The notes: generated from the sequence alone by a model not told the origin. A stretch of DNA of 43,000 nt from Mesostigma viride (GCA_009746045.1 RPFO01000065.1:1773424-1816423), one strand, 5' to 3'; numbered from the stretch's first letter, positions 10,461-20,895 are shown. Translations and numbers: made by a program.

Positions 10461-10995
10461 TAGCCCTAGCTTGTACCCATTGGTAGTCACTGCCGCCATG
10501 GCAGCCATGCCTAGAATGTTTGCCTAGCTGTGCCACCATACCTAGTCACGTGCACCGCTAACACACGCCGGGTACACCAGCCATAGCCTTAGCTTAATAG
10601 TCCTTGTACAGCCATGCCTACGTCCTGGCTCTGCTCAGATTACTTGCCCACGCTCCTTGTTATGATATGCTTACACCAGCCATAGCCTTAGCTTAGTCCT
10701 TGTACAACCATGCTACGTCCTGGCTATGCTCAGATTACTTAATTGCCCACGCTCCTTGTTATGATATGCTCACATGGGCTTATTGCACCCACAGACCTTG
10801 CCGGACCGTTAACCGATTCCGATTGCAGCTGTGGCATGCCTTTGACATGAAGGAGAAAGGGGGTCAGTCTCTGCCTTTTCTACCTGTTGTGCACACACTG
10901 AGGGATTCAATTGAAAAGCACTTCGGTGCTCCGTCATGATCAGGCGTGACTCCCCAACAGGAGCACGAGTTTAATTAATTAATTGATTAATCCTG
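10461..10995 (+). mobile_element. Tail-1 3'UTR and terminus of ORF1-only element
   Basis: Directly follows the ORF1 remnant. A block of roughly 110 bases (CCAGCCATAGCCTTAGCTTA ... TTGTTATGATATGCT) is duplicated in tandem at 10574-10674 and 10675-10771. The common tail-1 block follows: TTGCACCCACAG, GTGGCATGCCTTTG, GTTGTGCACACAC, AAAGCACTTCGGTGCTCC, CTCCCCAACAGGAGCACGAG. It ends in (TTAA)n at 10969-10990. The hairpin loop has a short insertion (GTCATGATCAGGC). Confidence 0.7.
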
Positions 10996-11009
10996 ACCTG
11001 GCCTGGCCC

Positions 11010-11992
11010 CAATTAATTAATTAATATAATATAAGCACGTGACTGCGTCACGTGGGTGCCAATACAGAGTAAAGGAAAGGAACCTTCAACCCTATTCTAT
11101 ATTATATACACAGCGAGAAGGAGGGAGGGCGCCCTAGCTTCTCTCACCGCCACAAGTGGGAAGGCCACAGAGCGCTCTCTCCACAGCATGGTGCACGCCC
11201 GGGCGCAACTCTGTGGGTGCGATACAACTGGTCAGTGCGATACCATAGGTAGGCTGACGCATAGCTTATGCTACAAAGGTGAGGTGGGCTCAAGACGTCG
11301 GCTAAGACGCAAGCTGATGGCCACAAGGTGCCAGAGCTAATTGAATGTGCGTACTATAACGCTGTGCACTAATATCATTTCAAGTGCTATAATGCCTAAG
11401 CTATCCCATTATGGATTGCCCCCATCTATAGACAACTAGCTTGAGTGCTCTATCCCGGGGGAGCCCGGCCGGGGCTTCCGCAGTTTCTTGTTGACATAAA
11501 GGTCCCCGCCCCGCCAGTATACTTGGGGCTTCTCGGGGTTGGTCTTGTGGCGGATGTAGTCGGGCCACTGATCACGGCGTTGCTGCTGCTGGGCTGGCGT
11601 CAGGTCGTCGTCAAGCGACCAGGAAGTGTTCACCAGCTTCTTGCGGCGAGAGAGGTTCAACCGAACTCGGGCTGTGATGTCGCTGAAGGTGAGGACCACT
11701 GGAGGGGGCCGGCCCAGCCTAGCTTGACCCGTGGATGGGGCAGGCGGTAGGCGCCCTGCAGTGTCGCACCTGGCACTGGCGCCATGCACGCCAATAGTTC
11801 ATTCTTCAGCTCGTCGAGAAGAGAGTCTGGGGTCTCCTCCAGCTGCATGTCGAAGCGCCTGAGGATGGCTCGGCAGCGGCGACGCCTGGCCCCAAGGACA
11901 TTCCTAGAAAGCTGGGTGAACCTGCCATGAACTACAAATTCAGATGTTGCAGGCCGACCTATGTAGTGGTCCCAGCTCAGTTTGAACACCAC
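11010..11992 (-). mobile_element. ORF1-only element with tail-3 terminus
   Basis: On minus: ORF1p-like sequence (RAILRRFDMQLEETPDSLLD, then ELKNELL near 11880-11790; after a frame change PPPVVLTFSDI, KKLVNTSWSLDDDLTPAQQ, YIRHKTNPEKPQVYWRGGDL) ending at 11436. A 3'UTR of about 380 bases follows, ending GGTTGAAGGTTCC, TGTATTGGCACCCACGTGAC, the perfect hairpin CACGTGACGCAGTCACGTG (11054-11036) and an AT/(TTAA) tail at 11030-11010. No reverse transcriptase. A related plus-strand copy lies at 31555-32165. Confidence 0.7.
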
Positions 11993-11999
11993 ACTTCAC

Positions 12000-12275
12000 T
12001 CCCTCTCTCTTGCTTGGACTGCTATGCAGGACAAGAAGAGGTGGAAGACGATTGTCCAGGCTCACGCGCCAGCCCCTGTGGGCAAGCCCCCCCCCCCAAG
12101 AGGAAGGGGCGCTTTGCTGAGTAGAGTAGCTAGGGTTTTCTAGATAATTAGATTAGGTCGAGTTAGCTTAGTCCGGTTTCGCGGCTTCGCCCACCTCCAT
12201 CCTTCCAGCAAGGGAATATGTGCTACATGATCTCCCAACGGAGTCATGTTATAATTTCATTTTATTTAATTTAGT
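12000..12275 (+). mobile_element. LINE ORF2 C-terminus and 3' end (tail-2)
   Basis: Short coding remnant DKKRWKTIVQAHAPAPVGKP then Pro/Lys-rich and GRFAE-stop (about 12028-12123). It aligns with the C-terminal KWAQVIEDNEPPPVGKRPR of the LINE at 29505. The 3'UTR is nearly identical to 696-870 and ends with ATGTGCTACATGATCTCCCA, ACGGAGTCATG and AT-rich sequence. This is the autonomous-type partner of the tail-2 ORF1-only elements. Confidence 0.65.
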
Positions 12276-12287
12276 GACTGTATGGTT

Positions 12288-12412
12288 GGGGCATGATGCA
12301 GACGATATTTGTAACTTTCATGTAATTATTTTTCTAATGAGATTAGCATAGTACTCCGTGGCATGCCCATGCGCATGACACGCATGCAAGTACTTACTAA
12401 TCACTTACGTTC
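12288..12412 (+). mobile_element. Short element (~119 bp), copy 1
   Basis: Shares ATGATGCAGACGATATTTGT, TGTAATTATTTTTCTAATGA, GATTAGCATA, CTCCGTGGCATGCC, CGCATGACACGCA and a final ACTTACT repeat with 33049-33167. The latter copy is flanked by a 10-bp target duplication, so the unit is mobile. No coding capacity. Confidence 0.7.
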
Positions 12413-12575
12413 TGAGCTCCGCCGTCAGCCATGCATGTCGTTCAGCGCCATTTTCACTAGTGACTGTACTATATTGACCAGTACAGGGCCCCAATAGTGT
12501 ACCGCCTGCCACGGGGTGCACTTAGAAAATATTGCTAGGTCGCGATTCGTGAATGCCAGATGCCAATGATGGGCG

Positions 12576-12806
12576 TGCCAATGATATGCTCACATGGGTC
12601 TTATTGCACCCACAGTTTGCCGGATCGTTAGCATGTCTTTTAGCTAGCGCGCCCGAATGCAGCTGTGGCATGCCTTTGGCATGAAGGAGACTGGGGGTCT
12701 CTGCCCTTTCTCCTGTTGTGCACACACAGGGATTAAAAGCACTTCGGTGCTCCGTGACTCCCCAACGGGAGCACGAGTTTAATTAATTAATTAATTAATT
12801 AATTAA
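12576..12806 (+). mobile_element. Tail-1 non-autonomous element
   Basis: Clear copy: TATGCTCACATGGGTCTTAT, TGCACCCACAG, CTGTGGCATGCCTTTGGC, GAAGGAGACTGGGGGTCTCT, TTGTGCACACACAGGGATTA, AAAGCACTTCGGTGCTCCGT, GACTCCCCAACGGGAGCACG and (TTAA)n at 12780-12806. The hairpin is intact. Confidence 0.75.
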
Positions 12807-13272
12807 TGATGGGCGTGGGTATATTAACCTAGCTTGAGCATATGCCGGCTAGTTTCTAACTAATTAAACTTCCAGAATATTCTGGCTTTTTGAGGTTCTG
12901 ACCAGCAACTCATGCACAGACGTCCACCTTGCCAATTTCTCAATGTTCACATGAAGACCAAATGGTAATGTAATTTGGCATGAAGGAGACTGGGGGTCTC
13001 TGCCCTTTCTCCTGTTGTGCACACACAGGGATTAAAAGCACTTCGGTGCTCCGTGACTCCCCAACGGGAGCACGAGTTCAATTAATTAATTAATTAATTA
13101 ATGATGGGCGTGGGTATATTAACCTAGCTTGAGCATATGCCGGCTAGTTTCTAACTAATTAAACTTCCAGAATATTCTGGCTTTTTGAGGTTCTGACCAG
13201 CAACTCATGCACAGACGTCCACCTTGCCAATTTCTCAATGTTCACATGAAGACCAAATGGTAATGTAAGCTT
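12675..13272 (+). repeat. 299-bp tandem duplication
   Basis: Bases from 12675 repeat from 12974 (TTTGGCATGAAGGAGACTGG onward), including the tail-1 terminus and about 170 bases of unrelated flank (CCGGCTAGTTTCTAACTAAT ... GAAGACCAAATGGTAATGTA). The copies differ mainly in the number of TTAA units and one base before the tail (GTTTAATT against GTTCAATT), so the duplication is young. Confidence 0.85.
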
Positions 13273-13899
13273 GCCTACGTAACTGAAGGCTGCATGACAT
13301 CAGTGCATCATGCGGAAAATTTTTGCATGGTCGAAACTGCGGATGCATGAGCAAATTCAGTACAACTGCTCAGTTGGCAATTACAACTTCTGAAGGGTGC
13401 GTGTGGATGCACGCGTACCTATGATTTTTCCTAGAACCAATGTCCAGCATGGGCCGGCATGCTAACCTCATTGGTATTGATCAGTGATAGAAAAAACTGC
13501 ATGGATATCGACGAATTTAAACGTGTCGTGGTGGAAACAAATAGCGGTTACCAATAACAACAGCAGTCAGCAATGTTTATCTCTTGATCTCTTTGAACCA
13601 GAGATCTGTGGACCCACATGACGCAGTCTACGTCATATAATTAACGGACATGCCATAAATGTTGAGCTAGCCGGCCTCAGTAGCTGGATGCCGCATCAAA
13701 ATAGCGTCTCCACATCATGTATGCCTGGACCTGCAGGTCACCCACCCTTCTAGAGGCACCACGCATGGCCAAGCAGGTGCCATGATACTGTGTCAGCGGC
13801 TAGTGTCAGCGGCTCGTATCACTAGTGCATGGGTACTACTGGGTAGTGGGTGCTATTGGGTGATCGGGTCGCAACGTGCTTCCCTGCGTGGGCCACCGT
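13273..13899. other. Intergenic, 3' flank of the metallopeptidase gene
   Basis: No open frame or repeat recognised. It would hold the 3'UTR and polyadenylation region of the minus-strand gene ending at 13900, but no signal could be fixed. Confidence 0.4.
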
Positions 13900-16800
13900 T
13901 CAATCACGCGTGATGGAGACGGGCCCATGTGGTCCATGATGATGAATGTCTAGCGTTACCGCCACCATTCCGCAAGTATCCGCATCACCCTCTCCTGCGC
14001 CGCCTGCCCCCGGTGCCGCCACCGCATCCACTGTTCCCACACCAGGCACCGACACCCTAATCTCACCGCTGGACAAGCTGCCCTGGTCTGCCCCAGCTCC
14101 AGCCCCACCTGCTGCCTGCGATGCAGCCTCCGATACGTCCACACCCTCGGGCCTTGTGCTTCCATCTGTCTGCGCCGACACTGCTGCCGGCACCACCGGT
14201 GCGGCCGCGGCTGCCACGGATGCAGAGACATCGGCAACTGGTCCAGAGACCCTGGTGGCGGGCGCAGACACCTCGGCGTTGTCTATCGCCACCTTGGCGA
14301 CTGTATTTGGCACCGGCGCCACCTCTGGGTGGACCACGCTGGTCATGCGGGTGGCCTTGTGGTACCAGTAGCGATGGCCCGTGGGCCCTGTCCGCTCCTC
14401 CCACTCGCCGCGCTGCACGCACGCGGTCTTGGCACGCACGCTCTCGCGCACGCGGCCCCACACGCCGGTCATCGCGGGGCACAGCACCTCCACACGCTTC
14501 TTGAGCAGGTCGGCTTTCGCACGCAGGATGGGGTCGTCGTCCAGCGCGCTCGGGCAGCACATGAGCGCCGCAAACGTCTGTGCGCGTACACACGCATATG
14601 CACACACAAGCACACACATACACACAGAAGACAAAGCAGACATACAAAGACACACAAGTACACACACAAAACACGTACCCACATGCACAAACATATACAC
14701 ACGGATACAAAGACACATACAGACGCAAGAACACGAATACAAAAACTCGCACATTAACAAATGAGATAACCAATGCAGGCCTGAGAGATGGAAAATCTGA
14801 ACCATGGAAGCCCCAGCCTACGCACACGTACATACACATGGCCGCACAACGTATGGCGCCCCCCCCCCCCAAGACCCAGCCCCACTGCTGTGCCAACGAG
14901 ATGTGGGGGCATGGGCCAAGCGGGGGTACGCACAACACAGATGGACTTGGTGTACACAAGCCCACGTGGAGGCACAGATCGGATCGGATCGGCTTGCGGT
15001 CCTACACCACCCACCCCCGCATCGTCCTACACCACCCACCCCCGCATTGTCCTACGCCACCCACCTCCGCTTTGTCCTACGCCACCCACCCCCGCATGGT
15101 CCTACGCCACCCACCTCCGCATCGTCCTACGCCGCCCACCTCCGCATTGTCCTACCCACCCACCTCCGCATTGTCCTACGCCACCCACCTCCGCATTGCC
15201 CTACGCCACCCACCTCCGCATTGTCCTACCCACCCACCTCCGCATTGTCCTACGCCACCCACCTCCGCATTGTCCTACGCCACCCACCTCCGCATTGTCC
15301 TACGCCACCCACCTCCGCATTGTCCTACGCCACCCACCTCCGCATTGTCCTAAGCCACCCACCCCCGCATTGTCCTACGCCACCCACCACCGCATTGTCC
15401 TACGCCACCCACCTCCGCATTGTCCTACGCCACCCACCCCCGCATTGTCCTGCGCCACCCACCTCCACATTGTCCTGTGGCCACACAGCTCAAGATTGTC
15501 CTTTAACTACCCACCCCCGAATTGTCGTGTAACCACCCACATCCGCTTAGCCCTACACCATCCCCCTCCACATTGTCCTGTGGCCACACAGCTCAACATT
15601 GTCCTTTAACTACCCACCCCCGCATTGTCGTGTAACCACCCACATCCGCCTTGTCCTGTAACCACCCACCTCCGCCTTGTCCTCGGCCGGGCTGCTGGTG
15701 GCGTACTTGTTAAGGAAGCCTGGGCCCCCCGTCCCAAGCCCCTGCACGTTGTGGTCCCCCTGCATGCTCTCGCCACCTGTCCCGTAGCGGAAGCCGGGTG
15801 CGTTCAGGGCCTGCCACTCCGCGTCGCCGTGCACGTAGTTGGGGCCGACGATCACTGGGGGCCGCGCGCGGTTCCATGGCACACGCACAGCAGGGGCACA
15901 TGGGGTGGCAACCCCGCCCAAGCATGGACAATCATAGGCAGCGCTCAGTGGATGGACCCTACAGTCACTGTACACGACACAACCATGTGATGACAACACA
16001 TTGGTGGCCCGACACGGCACCACCAGTTCGGGTGGTCCGGCATTAAAAAATAAAAAATCATTAACTAAATTACAACCGGTGTGAGTGGTCCGGCATAATG
16101 CGGCTGGTGAGGGTGAGTCGATCCAACCATTGACATGGCCATCGGTTGGCAAGGAGAGACACACACCCCACACAGCTGAGCAGGTGGATCCAAAAACACA
16201 TCCAATCCCAGAACATTCATGTGAGCCACACAGGCATCCGCTCCATCCCAAGCAGACCTGATCCTAGCAGCCTGTGTGGGCCCAAAACAGGCATGTATTC
16301 CGTTAAAGCATCCCCCACCACAAGCAGGGAACACGCGACAAGCAGCGAACACGCACACCAGCGACGAGGAACATGCATGTCGTCCATATGTAAAGCTCAT
16401 GTATACTATAATCATACGTGTTATAGTCATCATAGCCACACGTACTGTAGTCGGCCATGTGGAAAAGGTCGTGATGCAGCACCAAGCGCAGGTACTGCTC
16501 AGAGTGCAGGTTGGCGTTCAGGAAGAGAATGCAGCGTGCGCTGTCCGGCACGGCCGTGCGGGCGTCCATGTCATACGTCAGCTCCGACGCCACCACCACA
16601 CGCTCGCAGCCGGCGGCAGTCAAGAACGCGCGCGGATACGTGGCCAGCTCACGCAAGTAGACGCCCAGCGCGTATGCGCGCTTGTCGCTGGGCGGGGGGC
16701 TGCCGGCTACAGACATCTTCATCGGGCGTGTTTTGGAGATGAGGGCAAACGGCTGGGTGGCCACCTGCCAAGAGTGTGTGTGGGGGGTTCACCAGCCATG

Positions 16801-18537
16801 CGGGCAATGTGCACCGTAAAGATTCGGGTGGGCATTGTAGGCCGCAAAACAAGTCTATGGGGAGATAGCGCCAGTCGGCACAAAGAGCTGGAACGACCCA
16901 CCAAGGCAGCCAACGTGTGACTGCGGTACGCAAGTCTCACTACCATGACTACCGTTAGTAGGGATAGCAGGCATGCGTGCCTGGTTTGATGTCACACGTG
17001 CTGATTCTCTCTGTGTGCGCCAGGAAGAGATTTTGGTAGGGAGATAGCGTCGAGATGCGCGATGACAGGCAGGAAGGGTACACACCGAGCATGTCATGGG
17101 GTCAAGGGAGAGGGAAGGCGAAGGGGTCAAGGGAGAGGAAATGCAAGCCCACGCCAGCAGATGGTGGGCAGTGGCATGCTTCTGTTAACTAGTTTCAGTA
17201 TGCAACTGCGTCACATGGGTGCCAATATAGGGACCTTCAATCATTCTATCCACGGTTTCATCCATGCAGACACCAAAACAGGGCGTGTGCCCATCCACGG
17301 TTTCATCCATGTAGACACCAAAACAGGGCGTGTGCCCATCCACGGTTTCATCCATGTAGACGCCAAAACAGGGCGTGTGCCCATCCACGGTTTCATCCAT
17401 GTAGACACCAAAACAGGGCGTGTGCCCATCCACGGTTTCATCCATGTAGACACCAAAACAGGGCGTGTGCCCATCCACGGTTTCATCCATGTAGACACCA
17501 AAACAGGGCGTGTGTCCATCCACGGTTTCATCCATGCAGACACCAAAACAGGGCGTGTGCCCATCCACGGTTTCATCCATGTAGACGCCAAAACAGGGCG
17601 TGTGCCCATCCACGGTTTCATCCATGTAGACGCCAAAACAGGGCGTGTGCCCATCCACGGTTTCATCCATGTAGACACCAAAACAGGGCGTGTGCCCATC
17701 CACGGTTTCATCCATGTAGACGCCAAAACAGGGCGTGTGCCCATCCACGGTTTCATCCATGTAGACGCCAAAACAGGGCGTGTGCCCATCCACGGTTTCA
17801 TCCATGTAGACACCAAAACAGGGCGTGTGCCCATCCACGGTTTCATCCATGTAGACGCCAAAACAGGGCGTGTGCCCATCCACGGTTTCATCCATGTAGA
17901 CACCAAAACAGGGCGTGTGCCCATCCACGGTTTCATCCATGTAGACGCCAAAACAGGGCGTGTGCCCATCCACGGTTTCATCCATGTAGACACCAAAACA
18001 GGGCGTGTGCGGTCCGGGACAAAGAGGTGACCAACACGTTCGGACACCAACTTGTTGCGAGGCCATGAATGAAACGCATCGAAACCAGCAGGGGTCCAAG
18101 ACCAAACCAACGGCACACAACGCCACTGTGTGCACGCACGCACATGCGACACAAAGTAACTCACCCCAGCCCAGCCCTTGACCCGACCACGCACAAGCGC
18201 TTCACCGACCATGCACAAGCGTTCAACCACAAGACCAGCCAAGAATGGGACAGGGTGTGGGTCAGGGGAAAGTGCACACCTGGCTCTCATGTTACGATTA
18301 GAATAAAATAATAAATAATAAATCAAGCAGACAGCTCATGGCGCGTCGCTTGCTCACATGCACCACTTCTGACACTGGCACGCCATCCGCAAACGTGGCG
18401 TCCACATCATCGACGGGACACGCGTGGATGGCCATGCCCTCCCCGCGCCCGCCGGGGTATGCTCGCAGCAGGCACCAGCGCCACAGGCGAGGCCAGCGGT
18501 GGCACACGCCGTGCACAGCACCCAGAAGGCGCTGAGG
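13900..18537 (-). CDS. Zincin-like metallopeptidase with WW-like module (spliced)
   Basis: Exons on minus: 18537-18358, 16764-16446, 15854-15670, 14577-13900 (stop). Phases join exactly (0/0, 1/1, 0/0), all with GT-AG. The second exon carries HHDLFHMADY (HHDLFH at 16476-16459), in the place of a zincin HExxH motif but with Asp for Glu. The third ends PGFLNKYATSSPAEDKAE (EDKAE at 15684-15670), the form of the third-ligand Glu helix in gluzincin-type putative zinc-binding metallopeptidases. The last exon holds a helical segment, then a WW-like module at about 14403-14320 (GEWEERTGPTGHRYWYHKAT, second Trp replaced by Val), then an Ala/Val/Ser-rich tail. The 5' end needs an upstream exon ending in phase 0, which the WW exon at 20895-19663 supplies. 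The family call is from motif memory, and substrate and location are unknown. Conservative substitution at the catalytic Glu leaves activity uncertain. Confidence 0.75.
14578..15669 (-). other. Intron with donor-derived minisatellite and CA-rich tract
   Basis: Donor GTGGGT at 15669, acceptor CACAG ending at 14578. The donor-proximal two thirds is a minisatellite (next entry). The acceptor-proximal part, 14580-14760, is a CA-rich tract. Between them, 14763-14812 is a diverged copy of a roughly 45-bp motif also found at 23685, 32617, 35570 and 35665. Long open frames running through the intron on both strands come from its low complexity. Confidence 0.75.
15001..15690. repeat. 25-bp minisatellite made of the exon/donor junction
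   Basis: Unit on plus: CCTACGCCACCCACCTCCGC + ATTGT; about 19 tidy units from 15001 to 15480, then degenerate units up to the exon. On the gene strand each unit reads GGACAATGCGGAG then GTGGGTGGCGTA. The true exon end plus donor is GGACAAGGCGGAG then GTGGGTGGTTACA. So each unit is a copy of the real 5' splice junction, and the array abuts it directly. Confidence 0.9.
16765..18357 (-). other. Intron with 45-bp minisatellite
   Basis: Donor GTGAGC at 18357 and acceptor TTGGCAG ending at 16765, phase 0. It contains the 45-bp array at 17251-18010. Just before the array (17203-17245) lies a diverged tail-3 terminus (CTGCGTCACATGGGTGCCAA). Long open frames on both strands here exist only because 45 is a multiple of three. 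Confidence 0.7.
17251..18010. repeat. 45-bp minisatellite, about 17 units
   Basis: Unit: CACGGTTTCATCCATGTAGA, CACCAAAACAGGGCGTGTGC, CCATC. Units are almost identical; variation is limited to A/G in GACACC/GACGCC, T/C in GTAGAC/GCAGAC and one C/T. Such homogeneity implies recent expansion or conversion. Confidence 0.95.
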
Positions 18538-19164
18538 CTGCCAGGGGGGGGGGGGAGGGGGACCGCGCAAGGCGTCCAAGACAAGCGACCGTAAGAACGC
18601 GGCGAGGCACGTCATCCCATTGCAGGCTGCGAGGTTCTACGAAGCAGGTTGGGGGGATCATGGACATGCAAAACGTGGCAAGCGACAGGGCATGGCAGGC
18701 ACACACAAGTACCGCTATCTTGTCTGCCATACTGGGTGCCGCCTAGTCGTTAAAGCCATCCGTATGAAAGCAAGAAGTATGGGAACACAGGCAGAGGGAA
18801 TGAGGGCACATGTGACAGGTGGCACGCGGGAGAGTGCATTGGCTCTGTCTGTGTGCTGGCCCGCACCTGTACCACTCTCGTTTTGTCAGCAAGTGGCATC
18901 CTCACTTGCTGCCCCCTGCCTACAAATTACAATGGTAAGTTAGACTTGACATAATATACGATATGCTGTGATGTAATCCATAACATAAGCTACGACTACT
19001 AGAGTTATAGAGGCGTAATACGAGCTATCGTGCTCCCATCGGGGCATGGGCACAACACGGGCACCACGCATGGCGCTGTGGAGCATCACAGCACTGGAGT
19101 ATGGGGGCAAACGCTTCCCACTTGGCACAGCACGCCCCTGCATTGTCTCCTGTCCGCCTCCCCC

Positions 19165-19672
19165 TGCCCACTGCACTGCCCCCCACCCACCACGCACTGG
19201 CCCCCACCCACCACGCACTGGCCCCCACCCACCACGCACTGGCCCCCACCCACCACGCACTGGCCCCCACCCACCATGCACTGGCCCCCACCCACCACGC
19301 ACTGGCCCCCCCCAACCACGCACTGGCCCCCCCCAACCACGCACTGGCCCCCCACCCACCATGCACTGCCCCCCACCAACCACGCACTGGCCCCACCACC
19401 ACCACGCACTGCCCCCACCCACCACGCACATCATCAAATCATCAAATCATGCAAGAGGTCCTGTGTTCGAATCTGGTATGGTACCAAACTATTTCACTGC
19501 CCCCCCCCCACACACACACACGCACTGCCCCCACCCACCACGCACTGGCCCCCCCAACCACGCACTGGCCCCCACCCACCATGCACTGCCCCCCACCCAC
19601 CACGCACTGCCCCCCACCCACCACGCACTGCCCCACCACCACCACGCACTGCCCCCACCCACCATGTGGTAC
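19165..19672. repeat. 21-bp minisatellite at a splice donor
   Basis: Unit on plus: CACTGGCCCCCACCCACCAC + G, from about 19165 to 19430 and again from about 19515 to 19672. On the gene strand the unit contains (C)ATG or CGTG followed by GTGGGTGGGGGC. The WW exon ends TACCACATG, then its donor GTGGGTGGGGGC, so the array starts at the splice site and repeats it. Positions 19431-19510 interrupt the array. Confidence 0.9.
19431..19500 (+). repeat. tRNA-like T-arm inside the minisatellite
   Basis: AGAGGTCCTGTGTTCGAATC then TGG resembles the variable loop and T-arm of a tRNA, with a B-box-like GTTCGAATC, preceded by ATCAAATCATCAAATCATGC. No D-arm or acceptor stem is present. A similar AGAGGTCCTAGTTTGAATCC occurs at 25332-25351. 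Most likely a SINE scrap inserted in the array. Confidence 0.35.
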
Positions 19673-20895
19673 GCCCGGCTGCCCGCCGCCCCCATGAGCG
19701 CCATCACCCACGCCGTCACGTCCAGCAGGCTCCATGTGTGGCGCACGTGGGCCGGCTTTCGGTCGCCACACGCGCCGCCACTGCTGGCACACGCGCCCCG
19801 TGCGGGCCACAGCCCGCGCGGCAACGAAGGTCTTGACACCCTCAGGGGGCCTGCAGAGACCGAAGGAAAAGCGGCTGGTGTTGCGGGGGACACAGCCGCA
19901 TCACTGCCTGGCTGCCTGCTCGTGTCGTTGCCGGGCTGGTTACTGCTATCCTTGCCTGGCTGGCTGGTGGCTCCGGCGCCTGGCTGGCTGTTTGTGCTCG
20001 CACCGGTCTGGGTACCACCGTCAGCATCGGTGGGGATGGTCCACGAGACCTTGCCCGTGGCCACGTTCTGATAGAACGTGCGCCCATCGGAGGCCTTGTG
20101 GGGCATCCACTGCCCGTTGCCCACCGGCGCGGGGTCCACCTTCCCCTCCTTAGGGACCACCCACGAGCTCTCCCCCGTCTTTCTGTTGTGGTAGAAGGTC
20201 TGCCCATCGGGCGTGGTGTGCTTCTCCCACTGGCCGCCCGCAGGCGCCGCGCTGGACGTCGGGTCAGGCAGCGACCAGGACACCTCCCCCGTGCTCAGGT
20301 TGTGGTAGTACGTGCGGCCGTCGGCGGTCTTGTGCGGCACCCACGTGGCGGTACTGTCGGTCATCACGCCCTCCGCGGGCGGATCCCATGACGTCTTCCC
20401 CGTCTCGACGTTGAAGTAATATTTCTTGCCAGCTTTATCGGTCAGCTCTGTCCACTTGCTGGGAAGAGGTCTCTTCTGCCCGGGGGGGTGGCTGGCGCCC
20501 GCCTTCCCATCTCGTGTCGGTTTGAAGCAGTTGTTCCGCCGGACACCGAGCAGAAGGTCGAAGATTGCCCGGTGGCGGGCTGCAGGTTTTACGTTGATGA
20601 CGGTCTCGCGGGTCATGTGGTCGTAATAATACGGCAGGCCCCGAGGGTCAATATACTTCACCCATCCCTCCACAGCGTGCGAGTCCAGGCAGCGCACATG
20701 CGGGAGATCCCTAGGCCGCGTCCACACCACCTCGCCTGTTTCCGAGTGTTTGAAAAAGCACCTACCGGACACCGCTGTGTCAATGTGCCACTCTCCTTCT
20801 ACGCCATCGCTCAAGTTCCCAACAGCCCGCTCCGCTTCAAAGGCGCTGCCGCGCGGTGACGTACTGCTTGGTACCTCAGTCACCGTCATTGGCAT
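19663..20895 (-). CDS. Six-WW-domain protein exon (probably 5' part of the metallopeptidase gene)
   Basis: The first in-frame ATG is at 20895 (MPMTVTEV). The exon runs open for 411 codons to a phase-0 donor, CATG then GTGGGT, at 19662. WW modules lie at residues of about 36-62, 78-104, 148-173, 185-211, 223-249 and 263-289. Modules 3-6 have both Trp, the YY/FY pair and the final Pro; module 2 lacks the second Trp (TVINVKP). A Gln/Pro/Ser/Asp-rich linker with SQPG/NQPG repeats follows (about 295-335). WW modules bind proline-rich peptides. Phase 0 permits joining to the 18537 exon, and both halves carry WW modules, so one gene from 20895 to 13900 is the simplest reading. A small extra exon near 19140-19030 (GRAVPSGKRLPPYSS...) is possible. 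Two separate genes remain an alternative. Confidence 0.75.

Noticed and set aside
14580-15609. Pro/His-rich open frames of over 240 codons on plus
   Set aside because: Translation of the CA-rich tract and the 25-bp minisatellite of an intron, in all three frames; no non-repetitive conserved part.
17251-18010. CRISPR-like array
   Set aside because: Units are directly adjacent without unique spacers, in a eukaryotic intron; it is a minisatellite.
17062-18326. Three long open frames (over 300 codons) on both strands with 15-residue repeats
   Set aside because: Produced by the 45-bp minisatellite, whose length is a multiple of three. Open on both strands at once, inside a phase-matched intron.
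19450-19495. tRNA gene
   Set aside because: Only a T-arm-like segment; no D-arm, anticodon arm or acceptor stem can be built.
19025-20071. Long plus and minus frames rich in His/Pro or Gly/Trp
   Set aside because: Translation of the 21-bp intron array; the plus frame beyond it is the antisense of the WW exon.
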